Assembly (NCBI GenBank): GCA_965267605.1
Contig: OZ254088.1
Location: 310,001 to 374,000, forward strand
DNA from: G965267605 sp965267605
GTDB taxonomy: Bacteria > Bacteroidota > Bacteroidia > Flavobacteriales_E > Vicingaceae
Direction of reading: 5' to 3'
Length of the DNA: 64,000 bases
Positions 56,431-64,000 of the stretch are shown here, piece by piece. Position numbers and translations under genes: made by a program. How positions within the stretch are numbered: the first letter of the stretch is position 1; each line of letters begins with the position of its first letter. Under the pieces are notes generated by a model. That model was not told the DNA's origin. It saw only the letters and a list, made by a program, of their open reading frames with translations, and made no database searches.

Positions 56431-58821
56431 TTGGAAATTGCGGAAGCTATACCCAAGGTTGAGCTAACCTGCGCCCATTGCGGTGATCAATGCGTGGAGG
56501 AAACGGTCGTTCACAAAGACCAGACCTTTTGTTGTCATGGTTGCAAAACCGTGTACGAGTTACTGGTTGCCAATGAGTTGGATGCGTATTACCGATTAGA
56601 AAACAATCCAGGTGTTAGGGTAGATTCATCAGTCGATGCCCATGCATTCGATTATTTAGATGATCCAGCTATCAAGAAAGATATTGTTCGGTTTGACGAT
56701 GGGAAAACAACCAGATTGGATCTTCACCTGCCCCAGATTCATTGTAGTTCATGCATTTGGTTGCTGGAAAACCTCTCCAGGCTGAACAAAGGTGTTCGAA
56801 GCTGTACAGTCAATTTTCCAAAACGCATGGCTCACATCGTAATAGCCAATGAACAAATATCCCTGTCGGAATTGGTGAGATTACTGGCGTCCATAGGGTA
56901 CCAACCGGATTTCAGTTCCAGAAGTAGAAAGAATGAGCGTACCAGCAACAGGCTCCTTTATAAGATTGGAATAGCTGGGTTTTGTTTTGGCAACATCATG
57001 CTATTTGCATTCCCGGAGTATCTGGGAATTGATGCATCTTTTACCCGGTTCCAAAACTTCTTCGGATACCTATCCCTGTTACTCTCTTTACCGGTGTTCT
57101 TTTACGCGGGGTGGGGTTACATATCGAGTGCATACCGAAGTTTACGGGCTGGAACGGTGAACATGGATCTTCCTATTGCACTTGGAATGATCACCCTGCT
57201 CGCGAGAAGTGGTTATGAAATCCTAACACACGCTGGTGCCGGATACCTGGATTCACTTTCCGGTTTGGTATTCTTCCTACTGATAGGCAAGTGGTTCCAA
57301 CAGAAGACTTACGAAGGTTTTTCGTTTGACAGAGACTACAATGCCTATTTTCCATTAGGGGTAAGAAGGGTTGTAAATGGGGGGACCGAAACTGCCAGAC
57401 TGAAAGACATTGGTCCGGGCGACCAACTTGAAATTCGAAACAATGAGTTGATTCCTTCGGATGCAGTGGTGCTTGAAGGTGAGGCCAGGATCGATTACAG
57501 TTTCGTAACAGGAGAATCAGACCCTGTTAAAGTTGCCAGGGGAGAGACTGTTTACGCGGGAGGTAAACAGTTGGGTGGAAAGATCAACGTAACGGTTATC
57601 AAGGAGGTGAATAACAGTTACCTGACGCAACTCTGGAATACGGAGGCGTTTCAAAATGATAAGCAACCCTTGCTCGGTCAATTAACAAACGTGGTGGGCA
57701 GGTACTTTACTATGGGGGTGATTGCTGTTACATTAATTGCCGGATTGGTCTGGTGGTTCGTAGACAGCACATCGGTGTGGAACATTGTTTCGTCTATCCT
57801 TATCGTTGCCTGTCCATGCGCATTGGCGTTAAGTGTTCCTTTTACATTTGGAAACGTATCTCGCGTCCTGGGCCAGAAGGGACTGTACCTTAAGAATACG
57901 GATGTGGTTGAAGAACTTTCTAGAATCAACGAGGTGGTGTTTGACAAGACGGGAACATTGACCATGGCGGTGGGGAGGAAGGTATCTTTCTCAGGCTCGT
58001 TAAGCCAAACAGAAAAGGAAGCTGTTGCGGCTGTAACGGAGCACTCTGCTCATCCACTAAGTCAATCGATTGCCAAATACCTAGGTTCAACAGACGTTCA
58101 GGTTAGCGATTTCAAGGAAACCCCGGGTCAGGGGATCCAAGGCGTGGTGGATGATAAGTTATTTCGGCTTGGCTCGGCAAATTTTGTGGGGGCGAAGAAT
58201 GGGAGTAATCAGAAACATGCGCCTGAAGTCTGGTTGAGCATTGATGACATTGTTATGGGATATTTCTTGATTCAACAGCGTGAGCGCGCAGGCATAGGTA
58301 AGATGTTAAATGTACTTGGGTGGAAGTATGCATTGCATTTAATCTCCGGAGATCAGGAAAGGAATATGAGATTTTGGGAGCAACACGTTCCCGCGGAGAA
58401 CATCAGATTCAAATGCACACCAGCCGGTAAAATGGAATACATCCAATCCATACAAGAGCGGAACAGACGTGTTCTGATGGTAGGTGATGGACTCAATGAT
58501 GCAGGTGCTTTGCAACGGAGTGATGTGGGTGTTGCGGTATCAGATCAGGCACATCAGTTTTCTCCAGCCTGCGATGCAATTCTTGATGCCAGAAGTTTTG
58601 ATCTACTTCCACGTTTCTTAACGTTCGCTTCGAAGTCCATGAACGTGGTTCATACCAGTTTCGCAATTTCCATTCTCTACAATCTCGGTGGATTGTACTT
58701 CGCGGTAACGGGCCAGCTATCTCCTATAGTTGCAGCTATTCTAATGCCGTTAAGCTCTATTTCTGTGGTCTTATTTACCACTGTAACTACCAGACTTTTA
58801 GCACGAAGGATTAAAGACTGA
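56431..58821 (+). CDS. ccoI: Copper-translocating P1B-type ATPase (CcoI/FixI-like)
   Basis: A 796-aa P-type ATPase that most likely supplies copper for cbb3 oxidase assembly. The N-terminal Cys-rich domain (TCAHCGDQCVE ... FCCHGCKTVYELL) is that of CcoI-type ATPases. An HMA-like domain has IHCSSCIWLLE (residues ~103-113). About eight helices include the CPC motif in IVACPCALALSVPF (~460). The phosphorylated Asp is in VFDKTGTLTM (~504), the SEHSAHP-like HP motif in VTEHSAHPLSQSI, and the hinge in LMVGDGLNDAGALQ (~685). TTG 56431 is preferred; the frame is open back to ATG 56368, but that extension (MSAWGLSSFMGLACTSVFIC) lacks the family's N-terminal character. It is the first gene of the cbb3 cluster. 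Confidence 0.93.
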   Translation: MEIAEAIPKVELTCAHCGDQCVEETVVHKDQTFCCHGCKTVYELLVANELDAYYRLENNPGVRVDSSVDAHAFDYLDDPAIKKDIVRFDDGKTTRLDLHLPQIHCSSCIWLLENLSRLNKGVRSCTVNFPKRMAHIVIANEQISLSELVRLLASIGYQPDFSSRSRKNERTSNRLLYKIGIAGFCFGNIMLFAFPEYLGIDASFTRFQNFFGYLSLLLSLPVFFYAGWGYISSAYRSLRAGTVNMDLPIALGMITLLARSGYEILTHAGAGYLDSLSGLVFFLLIGKWFQQKTYEGFSFDRDYNAYFPLGVRRVVNGGTETARLKDIGPGDQLEIRNNELIPSDAVVLEGEARIDYSFVTGESDPVKVARGETVYAGGKQLGGKINVTVIKEVNNSYLTQLWNTEAFQNDKQPLLGQLTNVVGRYFTMGVIAVTLIAGLVWWFVDSTSVWNIVSSILIVACPCALALSVPFTFGNVSRVLGQKGLYLKNTDVVEELSRINEVVFDKTGTLTMAVGRKVSFSGSLSQTEKEAVAAVTEHSAHPLSQSIAKYLGSTDVQVSDFKETPGQGIQGVVDDKLFRLGSANFVGAKNGSNQKHAPEVWLSIDDIVMGYFLIQQRERAGIGKMLNVLGWKYALHLISGDQERNMRFWEQHVPAENIRFKCTPAGKMEYIQSIQERNRRVLMVGDGLNDAGALQRSDVGVAVSDQAHQFSPACDAILDARSFDLLPRFLTFASKSMNVVHTSFAISILYNLGGLYFAVTGQLSPIVAAILMPLSSISVVLFTTVTTRLLARRIKD

Positions 58822-58875
58822 CCTAGATCAGTTTAATACCTGACGTTCTTCATTACCCACCCTACGACCAGTCGC

Positions 58876-58883
58876 CACCTTTG
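58876..58883 (+). promoter_or_regulatory. -7 element adjacent to ccoS
   Basis: CACCTTTG, one mismatch from TAnnTTTG, ends 6 nt before the ccoS ATG (58890). It suggests that the oxidase genes can be transcribed separately from the ATPase gene. Confidence 0.38.
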
Positions 58884-58889
58884 TACTGT

Positions 58890-59150
58890 ATGAGTGTGAT
58901 TTTTCTATTAATACTCGTCAGTCTGTTCGTAGCCATCTGCTTTTTGCTGGCATTCTTCTGGGCCATCCGCTCAGGCCAGTTTGAAGACGACTATAGTCCA
59001 GCTGTTAGGGTATTGTTCGATGATGGAGTTGCAGATTCTACTGCAGACGAACAAGCGCCTCATGCAAACCGATCGCCAATGCCTAATTCAGAAAAGAAAC
59101 CAATAAAGGGAGAATGGAAATCGAAAAGTTTGAGTACGACAACGCGATAG
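58890..59150 (+). CDS. ccoS: cbb3 oxidase maturation protein CcoS
   Basis: An 86-aa single-pass protein. MSVIFLLILVSLFVAICFLL AFFWAIRSGQFEDDYSPAVR contains the membrane helix and the signature WAIRSGQFEDDYSPA that identifies CcoS, needed for cofactor insertion into cbb3 oxidase. The C-terminal tail (about residues 50-86) is polar, Ser/Pro/Lys-rich and longer than in typical 45-60 aa CcoS. The last 37 bp overlap the start of ccoNO. ATG 58890 is used; the upstream TTG 58881 overlaps the -7 box. Confidence 0.88.
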   Translation: MSVIFLLILVSLFVAICFLLAFFWAIRSGQFEDDYSPAVRVLFDDGVADSTADEQAPHANRSPMPNSEKKPIKGEWKSKSLSTTTR

Positions 59151-61276
59151 TCAAAAAGTTCGCGTTGGCAACGATGATCTGGGGACTTACCGGAATGCTC
59201 GTGGGTCTTTTGGCTGCATTGCAGTTGGTGTGGCCAGATACGAATTACACATCATGGCTGTCCTTCGGACGGATTCGGCCACTGCATACCAATGCGGTGA
59301 TCTTCGCATTCGTAGGTAACGGAATTTTTGCCGGGCTCTACTATGCTTTGCAACGATTGCTCAAAACCAGGATGTGGAGTGATAAACTTAGTAACATCAA
59401 CTTCTGGGGATGGCAATTGATCATCCTTTCTGCAGTGCTCACCATACCGTTGGGAATAACCACCGGTAAAGAGTATGCAGAACTGGAATGGCCAATTGAT
59501 ATTGCCATCACTGTCCTCTGGGTGGTCTTCGGCTGGAACATGTTCGCTACCATATTGAAACGTAGAGTACGGCACTTGTACGTAGCAATCTGGTTTTTCA
59601 TTGCTACGCTTGTAACGGTGGCGGTGTTGCACATCGTGAATTCGTTCGAGATGCCGGTTAACTTCTTAAAGAGTTACTCCTGGTATGCTGGTGTGCAGGA
59701 TGCACTGGTACAATGGTGGTACGGTCACAACGCGGTGGCGTTCTTCCTTACCACACCGTACCTGGGATTGATGTACTACTTCGTTCCTAAGGCGGCCAAC
59801 AGACCAGTATATTCTTATCGGCTGTCCATTATTCACTTCTGGGCGCTGATATTCATTTATATATGGGCTGGTCCACACCACCTCTTGTACACAGCCCTTC
59901 CCGATTGGGCGCAGTCTCTTGGGGTGGTGTTCTCAGTAATGCTCATTGCGCCTTCCTGGGGAGGGATGCTGAATGGATTGCTAACACTTAGGGGAGCCTG
60001 GGATAAAGTACGTGAAAGTCCAACACTGAAGTTCATGGTTGTGGCAATTACGTGTTACGGTATGTCAACTTTCGAAGGCCCTATGATGTCCTTGAAATCG
60101 GTTAACGTGATTTCTCACTTTACTGATTGGACAATCGCACACGTTCACATTGGTGGGCTTGGATGGAACGGTATGATGACGTTCGGTATCCTGTATTGGT
60201 TGATTCCTAAGATGTGGCAGACCAAACTGCATTCCAAGAAATTGGCCAATGTGCATTTCTGGATTGCCACACTTGGAATTGTACTGTACGCCATTCCGAT
60301 GTATTGGGCAGGATTCACTCAGGGACTGATGTGGCAAGACTTCAATCCTGATGGAACACTGGCCAACAAAGACTTCCTTGAAACAGTTACACAACTTCGT
60401 CCATACTACATGATGCGTGCAGTGGGTGGTGCCCTGTTCATAGTTGGTGCGGTGGTAATGACCGTGAACCTTATGAAGACTATGGCACAAGGGAGCTTCC
60501 TTGCAAATGAAGCAGCCGAAGCACCACCGTTAGCCAAGAAAGCGGAAGTGGCTCATAAAAACGAATACTGGCACCGAATCATTGAGCGTAAGCCCGTGAG
60601 ATTGTTGGTTGTGAGTCTCATTGTAGTACTGATTGGTGGATTGGTAGAACTGGTGCCAACATTCCTGGTAAGTTCCAATGTGCCTACCATTGAAGCCGTC
60701 AAACCTTATACCGCACTGGAACTGGAGGGAAGAGATCTATACATCCGTGAGGGCTGCTACAATTGCCATTCACAAATGGTCCGTCCGTTGAGGTTTGAGA
60801 CGGCCCGGTATGGTGAATACTCCAAAGCAGGTGAATTTGTTTACGATCACCCATTCCAATGGGGCTCTAAACGTACGGGACCTGACCTGCACAGGGAGGG
60901 AATTGGGAACAAACAGAACCGTCCGGACTCCTGGCATTATTTACACATGCTGGATCCCCAGAGTATTTCACCTGGAAGTATCATGCCGGCATACGAGTGG
61001 ATGATCGATGATGATCTGGATGTCTCCTCAACTGCGGATAAGATCAGTGCAATGAGAACGGTTGGCGTGCCTTACCCTATAGGCTATGAAGACACCATTG
61101 AAAAGGAAATGGATGAACAAGCCACCACCATTGCGAAGAGCATCCTTACAGATCTCAAGAATGGAGAATTCTCGGATGCAGATGTAGACCAATTAAAAAA
61201 GAAAGAAATCGTAGCCATGGTAGCTTATCTACAAAGGCTCGGTTCTGACATCAATTCAAAACCAGAAAAAGAATAA
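59114..61276 (+). CDS. ccoNO: Fused cbb3-type cytochrome c oxidase subunits I and II (CcoNO)
   Basis: A 720-aa fusion. The N-terminal ~500 residues are CcoN, the haem-copper catalytic subunit, with the low-spin haem His in PLHTNAVIFAFVGNG. The Cu-B/active-site motif is WWYGHNAVAFFLTTPYLGLM, the His pair is in WAGPHHLLYTALPDW, and the high-spin and low-spin haem ligands are in TIAHVHIGGLGWNGM. A linker helix (VRLLVVSLIVVLIGGLVELV) joins CcoO, a mono-haem cytochrome c with CYNCHSQMVRPL (residues ~547-558) and distal Met in GSIMPAYEWM. Such fusion is usual in Bacteroidota. The enzyme is a high-affinity terminal oxidase for low oxygen. ATG 59114 is preceded by GGGAGA and lies inside the end of ccoS. 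Confidence 0.96.
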   Translation: MEIEKFEYDNAIVKKFALATMIWGLTGMLVGLLAALQLVWPDTNYTSWLSFGRIRPLHTNAVIFAFVGNGIFAGLYYALQRLLKTRMWSDKLSNINFWGWQLIILSAVLTIPLGITTGKEYAELEWPIDIAITVLWVVFGWNMFATILKRRVRHLYVAIWFFIATLVTVAVLHIVNSFEMPVNFLKSYSWYAGVQDALVQWWYGHNAVAFFLTTPYLGLMYYFVPKAANRPVYSYRLSIIHFWALIFIYIWAGPHHLLYTALPDWAQSLGVVFSVMLIAPSWGGMLNGLLTLRGAWDKVRESPTLKFMVVAITCYGMSTFEGPMMSLKSVNVISHFTDWTIAHVHIGGLGWNGMMTFGILYWLIPKMWQTKLHSKKLANVHFWIATLGIVLYAIPMYWAGFTQGLMWQDFNPDGTLANKDFLETVTQLRPYYMMRAVGGALFIVGAVVMTVNLMKTMAQGSFLANEAAEAPPLAKKAEVAHKNEYWHRIIERKPVRLLVVSLIVVLIGGLVELVPTFLVSSNVPTIEAVKPYTALELEGRDLYIREGCYNCHSQMVRPLRFETARYGEYSKAGEFVYDHPFQWGSKRTGPDLHREGIGNKQNRPDSWHYLHMLDPQSISPGSIMPAYEWMIDDDLDVSSTADKISAMRTVGVPYPIGYEDTIEKEMDEQATTIAKSILTDLKNGEFSDADVDQLKKKEIVAMVAYLQRLGSDINSKPEKE

Positions 61277-61279
61277 GAG

Positions 61280-61444
61280 ATGTTGAAATTCATTAAACAC
61301 CATATGTCTACGATCGATGGTATAGAGATTTACCCGATCATCTCACTGAGCATTTTCGTCATCTTCTTTGCTGCACTTCTGGTGTATGTGATCAAGACCG
61401 ACAAGCGTAAGATCGATGAGATAAGTAACTACCCGTTAAACTGA
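61280..61444 (+). CDS. ccoQ: cbb3 oxidase subunit CcoQ
   Basis: A 54-aa single-helix protein: MLKFIKHHMSTIDGIEIYPI, then a hydrophobic helix (ISLSIFVIFFAALLVYVIKT) and a short charged tail ending EISNYPLN. Size, topology and position between ccoNO and ccoP (3-bp and 13-bp gaps) identify CcoQ/FixQ, which stabilises the oxidase. Confidence 0.85.
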   Translation: MLKFIKHHMSTIDGIEIYPIISLSIFVIFFAALLVYVIKTDKRKIDEISNYPLN

Positions 61445-61457
61445 AACAGCCTGGATT

Positions 61458-62528
61458 ATGAGTAATCAAATGATTTTTTGGGGACTGGTAACGTTCATGT
61501 TCATTGAGATATATGCAATCATTGAACTGGCCAGTGCGATCAATCAACTGCTTCAAAGTGATGAGTTCAAGAAGCGAATGAAAGAGCGAAATGGTAAAGG
61601 GGGAGCTGCGGCCGCTGTGCTGTTGTTGGTGGTAGGTTCACTTTTTCCGACACTGTCGTTTGGAGCCGAGGGAGACTACACCATTGATCTGGACTACCCT
61701 ATCTCCAACATGACCATCTACTTAATGCTAACCATTGACGGTTTGTTGATGATAGCGATCTATAGTATGAGAAGGTACCTCCGTGATCTGCTGAATGCCC
61801 ACAAGAGCGAAGAACAAATTGCCGCTGAAGTGAAGAAGGTGGATATCATGCAGATACTAACCGACACCGTTGCGGTAGAGGAAGAAGCTGCTATCGAGCT
61901 GGACCACGAATACGATGGGATACGAGAGCTGGACAATAACCTTCCACCTTGGTGGAAATGGGGTTTCTACCTGACCATTCTTATTAGTGTGGTCTATCTG
62001 GTGAATTATCACATCCTGGGTACAGGAGATCTTCAACAGGTGGCCTATGAGAAAGACATGGCCGCTGCTGAGATAAAAATTAAGGCGTACCTGGAATCAC
62101 AGGCCATGAACGTAGATGAACATTCGGTGACCATTTTATCCGAGCCTGGTGACATCTCAACCGGAAAGGCATTGTACGAACAGTACTGTAAGGTGTGTCA
62201 TGGAGGTGCTGGCGAAGGCTTGGTTGGACCAAACCTGACCGATAACTACTGGATACATGGTGGTGGCATTGCAGATGTCTTTACCACGATTAAATACGGG
62301 GCGGAAAATGGAATGAAGAGCTGGCAGGATGAACTTAACCCCGTAGAGATGCAACAGGTAGCTTCGTTTATCAAAGGCCTGGCAGGAACAAATCCACCCA
62401 ATGCCAAGCCGCCACAAGGAGACCTTTATCAGGAAGCCGATGCTCCGGTTGCACCGACCGCAGAACCAGATTCAATTCCTGCGCAAGGTGCCGACACCAC
62501 GGCAGTTGCTGAGGTGGTTAATGAGTAA
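61458..62528 (+). CDS. ccoP: cbb3 oxidase subunit III, mono-haem CcoP
   Basis: A 356-aa membrane-anchored cytochrome c. Helices lie at residues ~5-28, ~52-70 and ~88-106, then the CcoP signature IRELDNNLPPWWKWGF, a further helix (FYLTILISVVYLVNYHI) and one cytochrome c domain. The haem motif is YCKVCHGGAGEGLVGPNL (Cys 244, Cys 247, His 248) and the distal Met is probably in ENGMKSWQ. Proteobacterial CcoP carries two haems; here only one CxxCH is present. The extra N-terminal helices are usual for Bacteroidota. The C-terminal tail is Pro/Ala-rich and low in complexity. Confidence 0.94.
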   Translation: MSNQMIFWGLVTFMFIEIYAIIELASAINQLLQSDEFKKRMKERNGKGGAAAAVLLLVVGSLFPTLSFGAEGDYTIDLDYPISNMTIYLMLTIDGLLMIAIYSMRRYLRDLLNAHKSEEQIAAEVKKVDIMQILTDTVAVEEEAAIELDHEYDGIRELDNNLPPWWKWGFYLTILISVVYLVNYHILGTGDLQQVAYEKDMAAAEIKIKAYLESQAMNVDEHSVTILSEPGDISTGKALYEQYCKVCHGGAGEGLVGPNLTDNYWIHGGGIADVFTTIKYGAENGMKSWQDELNPVEMQQVASFIKGLAGTNPPNAKPPQGDLYQEADAPVAPTAEPDSIPAQGADTTAVAEVVNE

Positions 62529-62533
62529 CAATA

Positions 62534-63928
62534 GTGGATCAGGAAACATCATTTAGAGACGCGATATCGACCGTTGACAAGAAGGGAAAGCGGGTCTGGA
62601 TATTTCCGAAGAAGCCATCGGGTAAGTTCTACAATCGAAGGAAGATTGTAAGCTACCTGTGTTTGCTCCTTTTGTTTGCTGGTCCGTACCTGACGATTAA
62701 CGGAGAACCGCTGCTACTGATCAACGTACTGGAGCGGAAGTTCGTAATCTTCGGTCAAATTTTCTGGCCGCAAGACCTACACATTTTCGCCATTGCGATG
62801 GTGATACTGGTACTCTTTGTAACACTCTTCACGGTCATTTTCGGCCGGCTATTTTGTGGGTGGATCTGTCCTCAAACCCTATTCATGGAGATGTTGTTCA
62901 GGCGGGTTGAGTATCTGGTTGAGGGTGATTGGAAGCAACAGGAGAAACTCAGAAACGATCCATGGACAACGGAGAAAGTTGTCAAGAAGTCGATCAAGCA
63001 CGCCATATTTTGGTTCGTTTCCTTCCTTATCGCCAATACGTTTCTTTCCTATATCATAGGATATCAGGAGCTATGGTTAATCGTTACAGATCATCCATTA
63101 AATCACCTTGGAGGATTGATTGCGATCCTGGTGTTTACCACCATTTTCTATTTAGTGTTCTCCAAAATGCGGGAGCAGGTGTGTACTGTTGTTTGTCCTT
63201 ATGGAAGGCTTCAAGGAGTTCTTCTGGATAATAGATCTCTCACAGTAGCATATGATTATGCCAGAGGAGAGGGCAGGGCTAAGGTTAGGAAAGGAGAGGA
63301 TCGTCAGGCAGCGGGAAAGGGAGATTGTATTGATTGTTCTCAATGTGTACACGTTTGTCCAACGGGGATCGACATTAGGAATGGTACACAATTAGAATGT
63401 ACGAACTGCACTGCATGTATGGACGCCTGTGATTTCATGATGGAAAAAGTGGGGCTGGAAAAGGGATTGATACGTTACGCGTCTATTGAAGGAATAGAAC
63501 AGAAGAAGAAATTTCAATGGACTCCAAGGGTACTTGGGTATTGCGTTGTGCTGCTCGGTTTAATGGGTGTGATGTCTGGCATGTTGGTTGGTCGGTCTGA
63601 CTTTGAAACAACGGTTTTACGTACGAGAGGAACCCTTTTTCAGCGCCTTGAGGATGGTAGATACAGTAACATATACGACATCACCGTTGTGAACAAGACC
63701 AATCAGGAGTTTCCGGTGGAGATCAAGGTGCTTGATGGAGTGGGAGAGGTTAAAATCATTGGCGATAGCATGATCCTTGGTTCGCAGAAAGAAGCCAAAA
63801 GCAAGTTTATGATACTTATCGATGAAGACCACCTTACGAGTAGAAAGCTGGATGTGGTGGTAGGCATATATAGTAATGGTGAGCTCATTGAAAAGGCTCC
63901 AACAACATTTATAGCACCTATGTTATGA
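62534..63928 (+). CDS. ccoG: cbb3 oxidase accessory protein CcoG (FixG/RdxA-like ferredoxin)
   Basis: A 464-aa polytopic protein starting with GTG. It has five or so membrane helices and cysteine motifs FGRLFCGWICPQTLFMEMLF, QVCTVVCPYGRLQGVLL, CIDCSQCVHVCPTGIDI and CTNCTACMDACDFM. The last two are a pair of 4Fe-4S ferredoxin clusters. The C-terminal periplasmic Ig-like domain runs from about residue 355 (VLRTRGTLFQRLEDGRYSNI). CcoG takes part in copper reduction during cbb3 assembly. The gap to ccoP is 5 bp, and it overlaps ccoH as ATGA. Confidence 0.95.
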   Translation: MDQETSFRDAISTVDKKGKRVWIFPKKPSGKFYNRRKIVSYLCLLLLFAGPYLTINGEPLLLINVLERKFVIFGQIFWPQDLHIFAIAMVILVLFVTLFTVIFGRLFCGWICPQTLFMEMLFRRVEYLVEGDWKQQEKLRNDPWTTEKVVKKSIKHAIFWFVSFLIANTFLSYIIGYQELWLIVTDHPLNHLGGLIAILVFTTIFYLVFSKMREQVCTVVCPYGRLQGVLLDNRSLTVAYDYARGEGRAKVRKGEDRQAAGKGDCIDCSQCVHVCPTGIDIRNGTQLECTNCTACMDACDFMMEKVGLEKGLIRYASIEGIEQKKKFQWTPRVLGYCVVLLGLMGVMSGMLVGRSDFETTVLRTRGTLFQRLEDGRYSNIYDITVVNKTNQEFPVEIKVLDGVGEVKIIGDSMILGSQKEAKSKFMILIDEDHLTSRKLDVVVGIYSNGELIEKAPTTFIAPML

Positions 63929-64000
63929 GATTCAATTGGGGAACAGGCATTACGATTGGAATCGTGCTCTTCATGGCCTTCATTTTGTTTATGGTCTTTA
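63925..64000 (+). CDS. ccoH: Start of ccoH (FixH-like), truncated by window edge
   Basis: The 25 visible residues MRFNWGTGITIGIVLFMAFI + LFMVF form a short N-terminus and a membrane helix. The 'NWGTGI' opening and the position overlapping ccoG by 4 bp (ATGA at 63925-63928) fit CcoH/FixH. The rest is outside the window. Confidence 0.8.
   Translation, partial: MRFNWGTGITIGIVLFMAFILFMVF

Noticed and set aside
58817..58832. Inverted repeat ACTGA/TCAGT after the copper ATPase gene
   Set aside because: Five-bp stem with no T run; not a credible terminator and not an FNR box.
1..64000. CRISPR arrays, insertion sequences, phage genes, rRNA and tRNA
   Set aside because: Looked for by eye on both strands. 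No regularly spaced identical repeats, transposase or integrase motifs, or cloverleaf sequences with T-loop consensus were seen in the intergenic regions.

Overview
The window is an ordinary stretch of chromosome from a member of the Bacteroidota, most likely a flavobacteria-like marine or freshwater lineage. The evidence is family content and promoter style. There are three secreted proteins with type IX secretion (T9SS) C-terminal sorting domains, a TonB-dependent receptor followed by its DUF4249 lipoprotein, a fused CcoNO cbb3 oxidase, fused IcmF mutase, PepSY-like and DUF2807 'head GIN' proteins, and many -7 elements of the Bacteroidota type TAnnTTTG. I found no rRNA, tRNA, CRISPR array, insertion sequence, phage gene or integrase. 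Genes are packed tightly on both strands, often with ATGA or TGATG overlaps.

Layout. 0-7 kb: the 3' part of L-2-hydroxyglutarate oxidase (lhgO), a hypothetical protein, a T9SS cargo protein with a CGPC thiol motif, a glycosyltransferase coupled to purB, and an EI24/CysZ-like membrane protein. 7-13 kb: a TPR plus five-repeat propeller plus carboxypeptidase-regulatory protein resembling PorE without its OmpA domain, a DUF6438 lipoprotein, yidC, and a beta-propeller protein ending in a SPOR domain. 13-20 kb: a hotdog thioesterase, an outer-membrane protein with two LVIVD-type lipoproteins, a lipoprotein serine hydrolase, a methyltransferase/VanZ-like/head-GIN operon, an S4 RNA-binding protein, and a PIN-PhoH ATPase. 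20-28 kb: an EamA transporter, a SpoIIE-type phosphatase, a flavoprotein without a normal start codon, a T9SS protein, and hemG coupled to a YdcF/DUF218 gene. 28-35 kb: an operon of head-GIN protein, outer-membrane protein, ECF sigma factor, anti-sigma-like protein and DUF4097-like protein, then the TonB receptor/DUF4249 pair. 35-44 kb: DUF2490, PhoD-like phosphatase, patatin, GH113-like hydrolase, small envelope proteins, and an M43-type metalloprotease with PKD and T9SS domains. 44-48 kb: a PepSY-like lipoprotein beside a two-component system, glutathione peroxidase, and a MarR regulator with palindromic operator candidates. 48-56 kb: icmF, a second SpoIIE-type phosphatase with TPRs, a YdjM-like membrane protein, DUF1761, and a LysE exporter. 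56-64 kb: the cbb3 oxidase cluster (CcoI-like copper ATPase, ccoS, ccoNO, ccoQ, ccoP, ccoG, start of ccoH).

Functional reading: most of the window concerns the cell envelope, meaning outer-membrane and secreted proteins, insertion by YidC, envelope-directed sigma and phosphatase signalling, and microaerobic respiration. The last 7.6 kb is the most coherent unit. It encodes the copper supply ATPase, the oxidase subunits and the assembly factors in one direction.

The most notable sequence-level signal is not a gene. In at least eleven transcription units a TAnnTTTG-like box ends only 3-6 nt before the start codon, often with no room for a ribosome-binding site, which predicts leaderless or near-leaderless mRNAs. 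The second is a 20-bp perfect palindrome downstream of the MarR gene whose core recurs exactly at the MarR start codon. I see no clear evidence of a wholly new defence or mobile system here.
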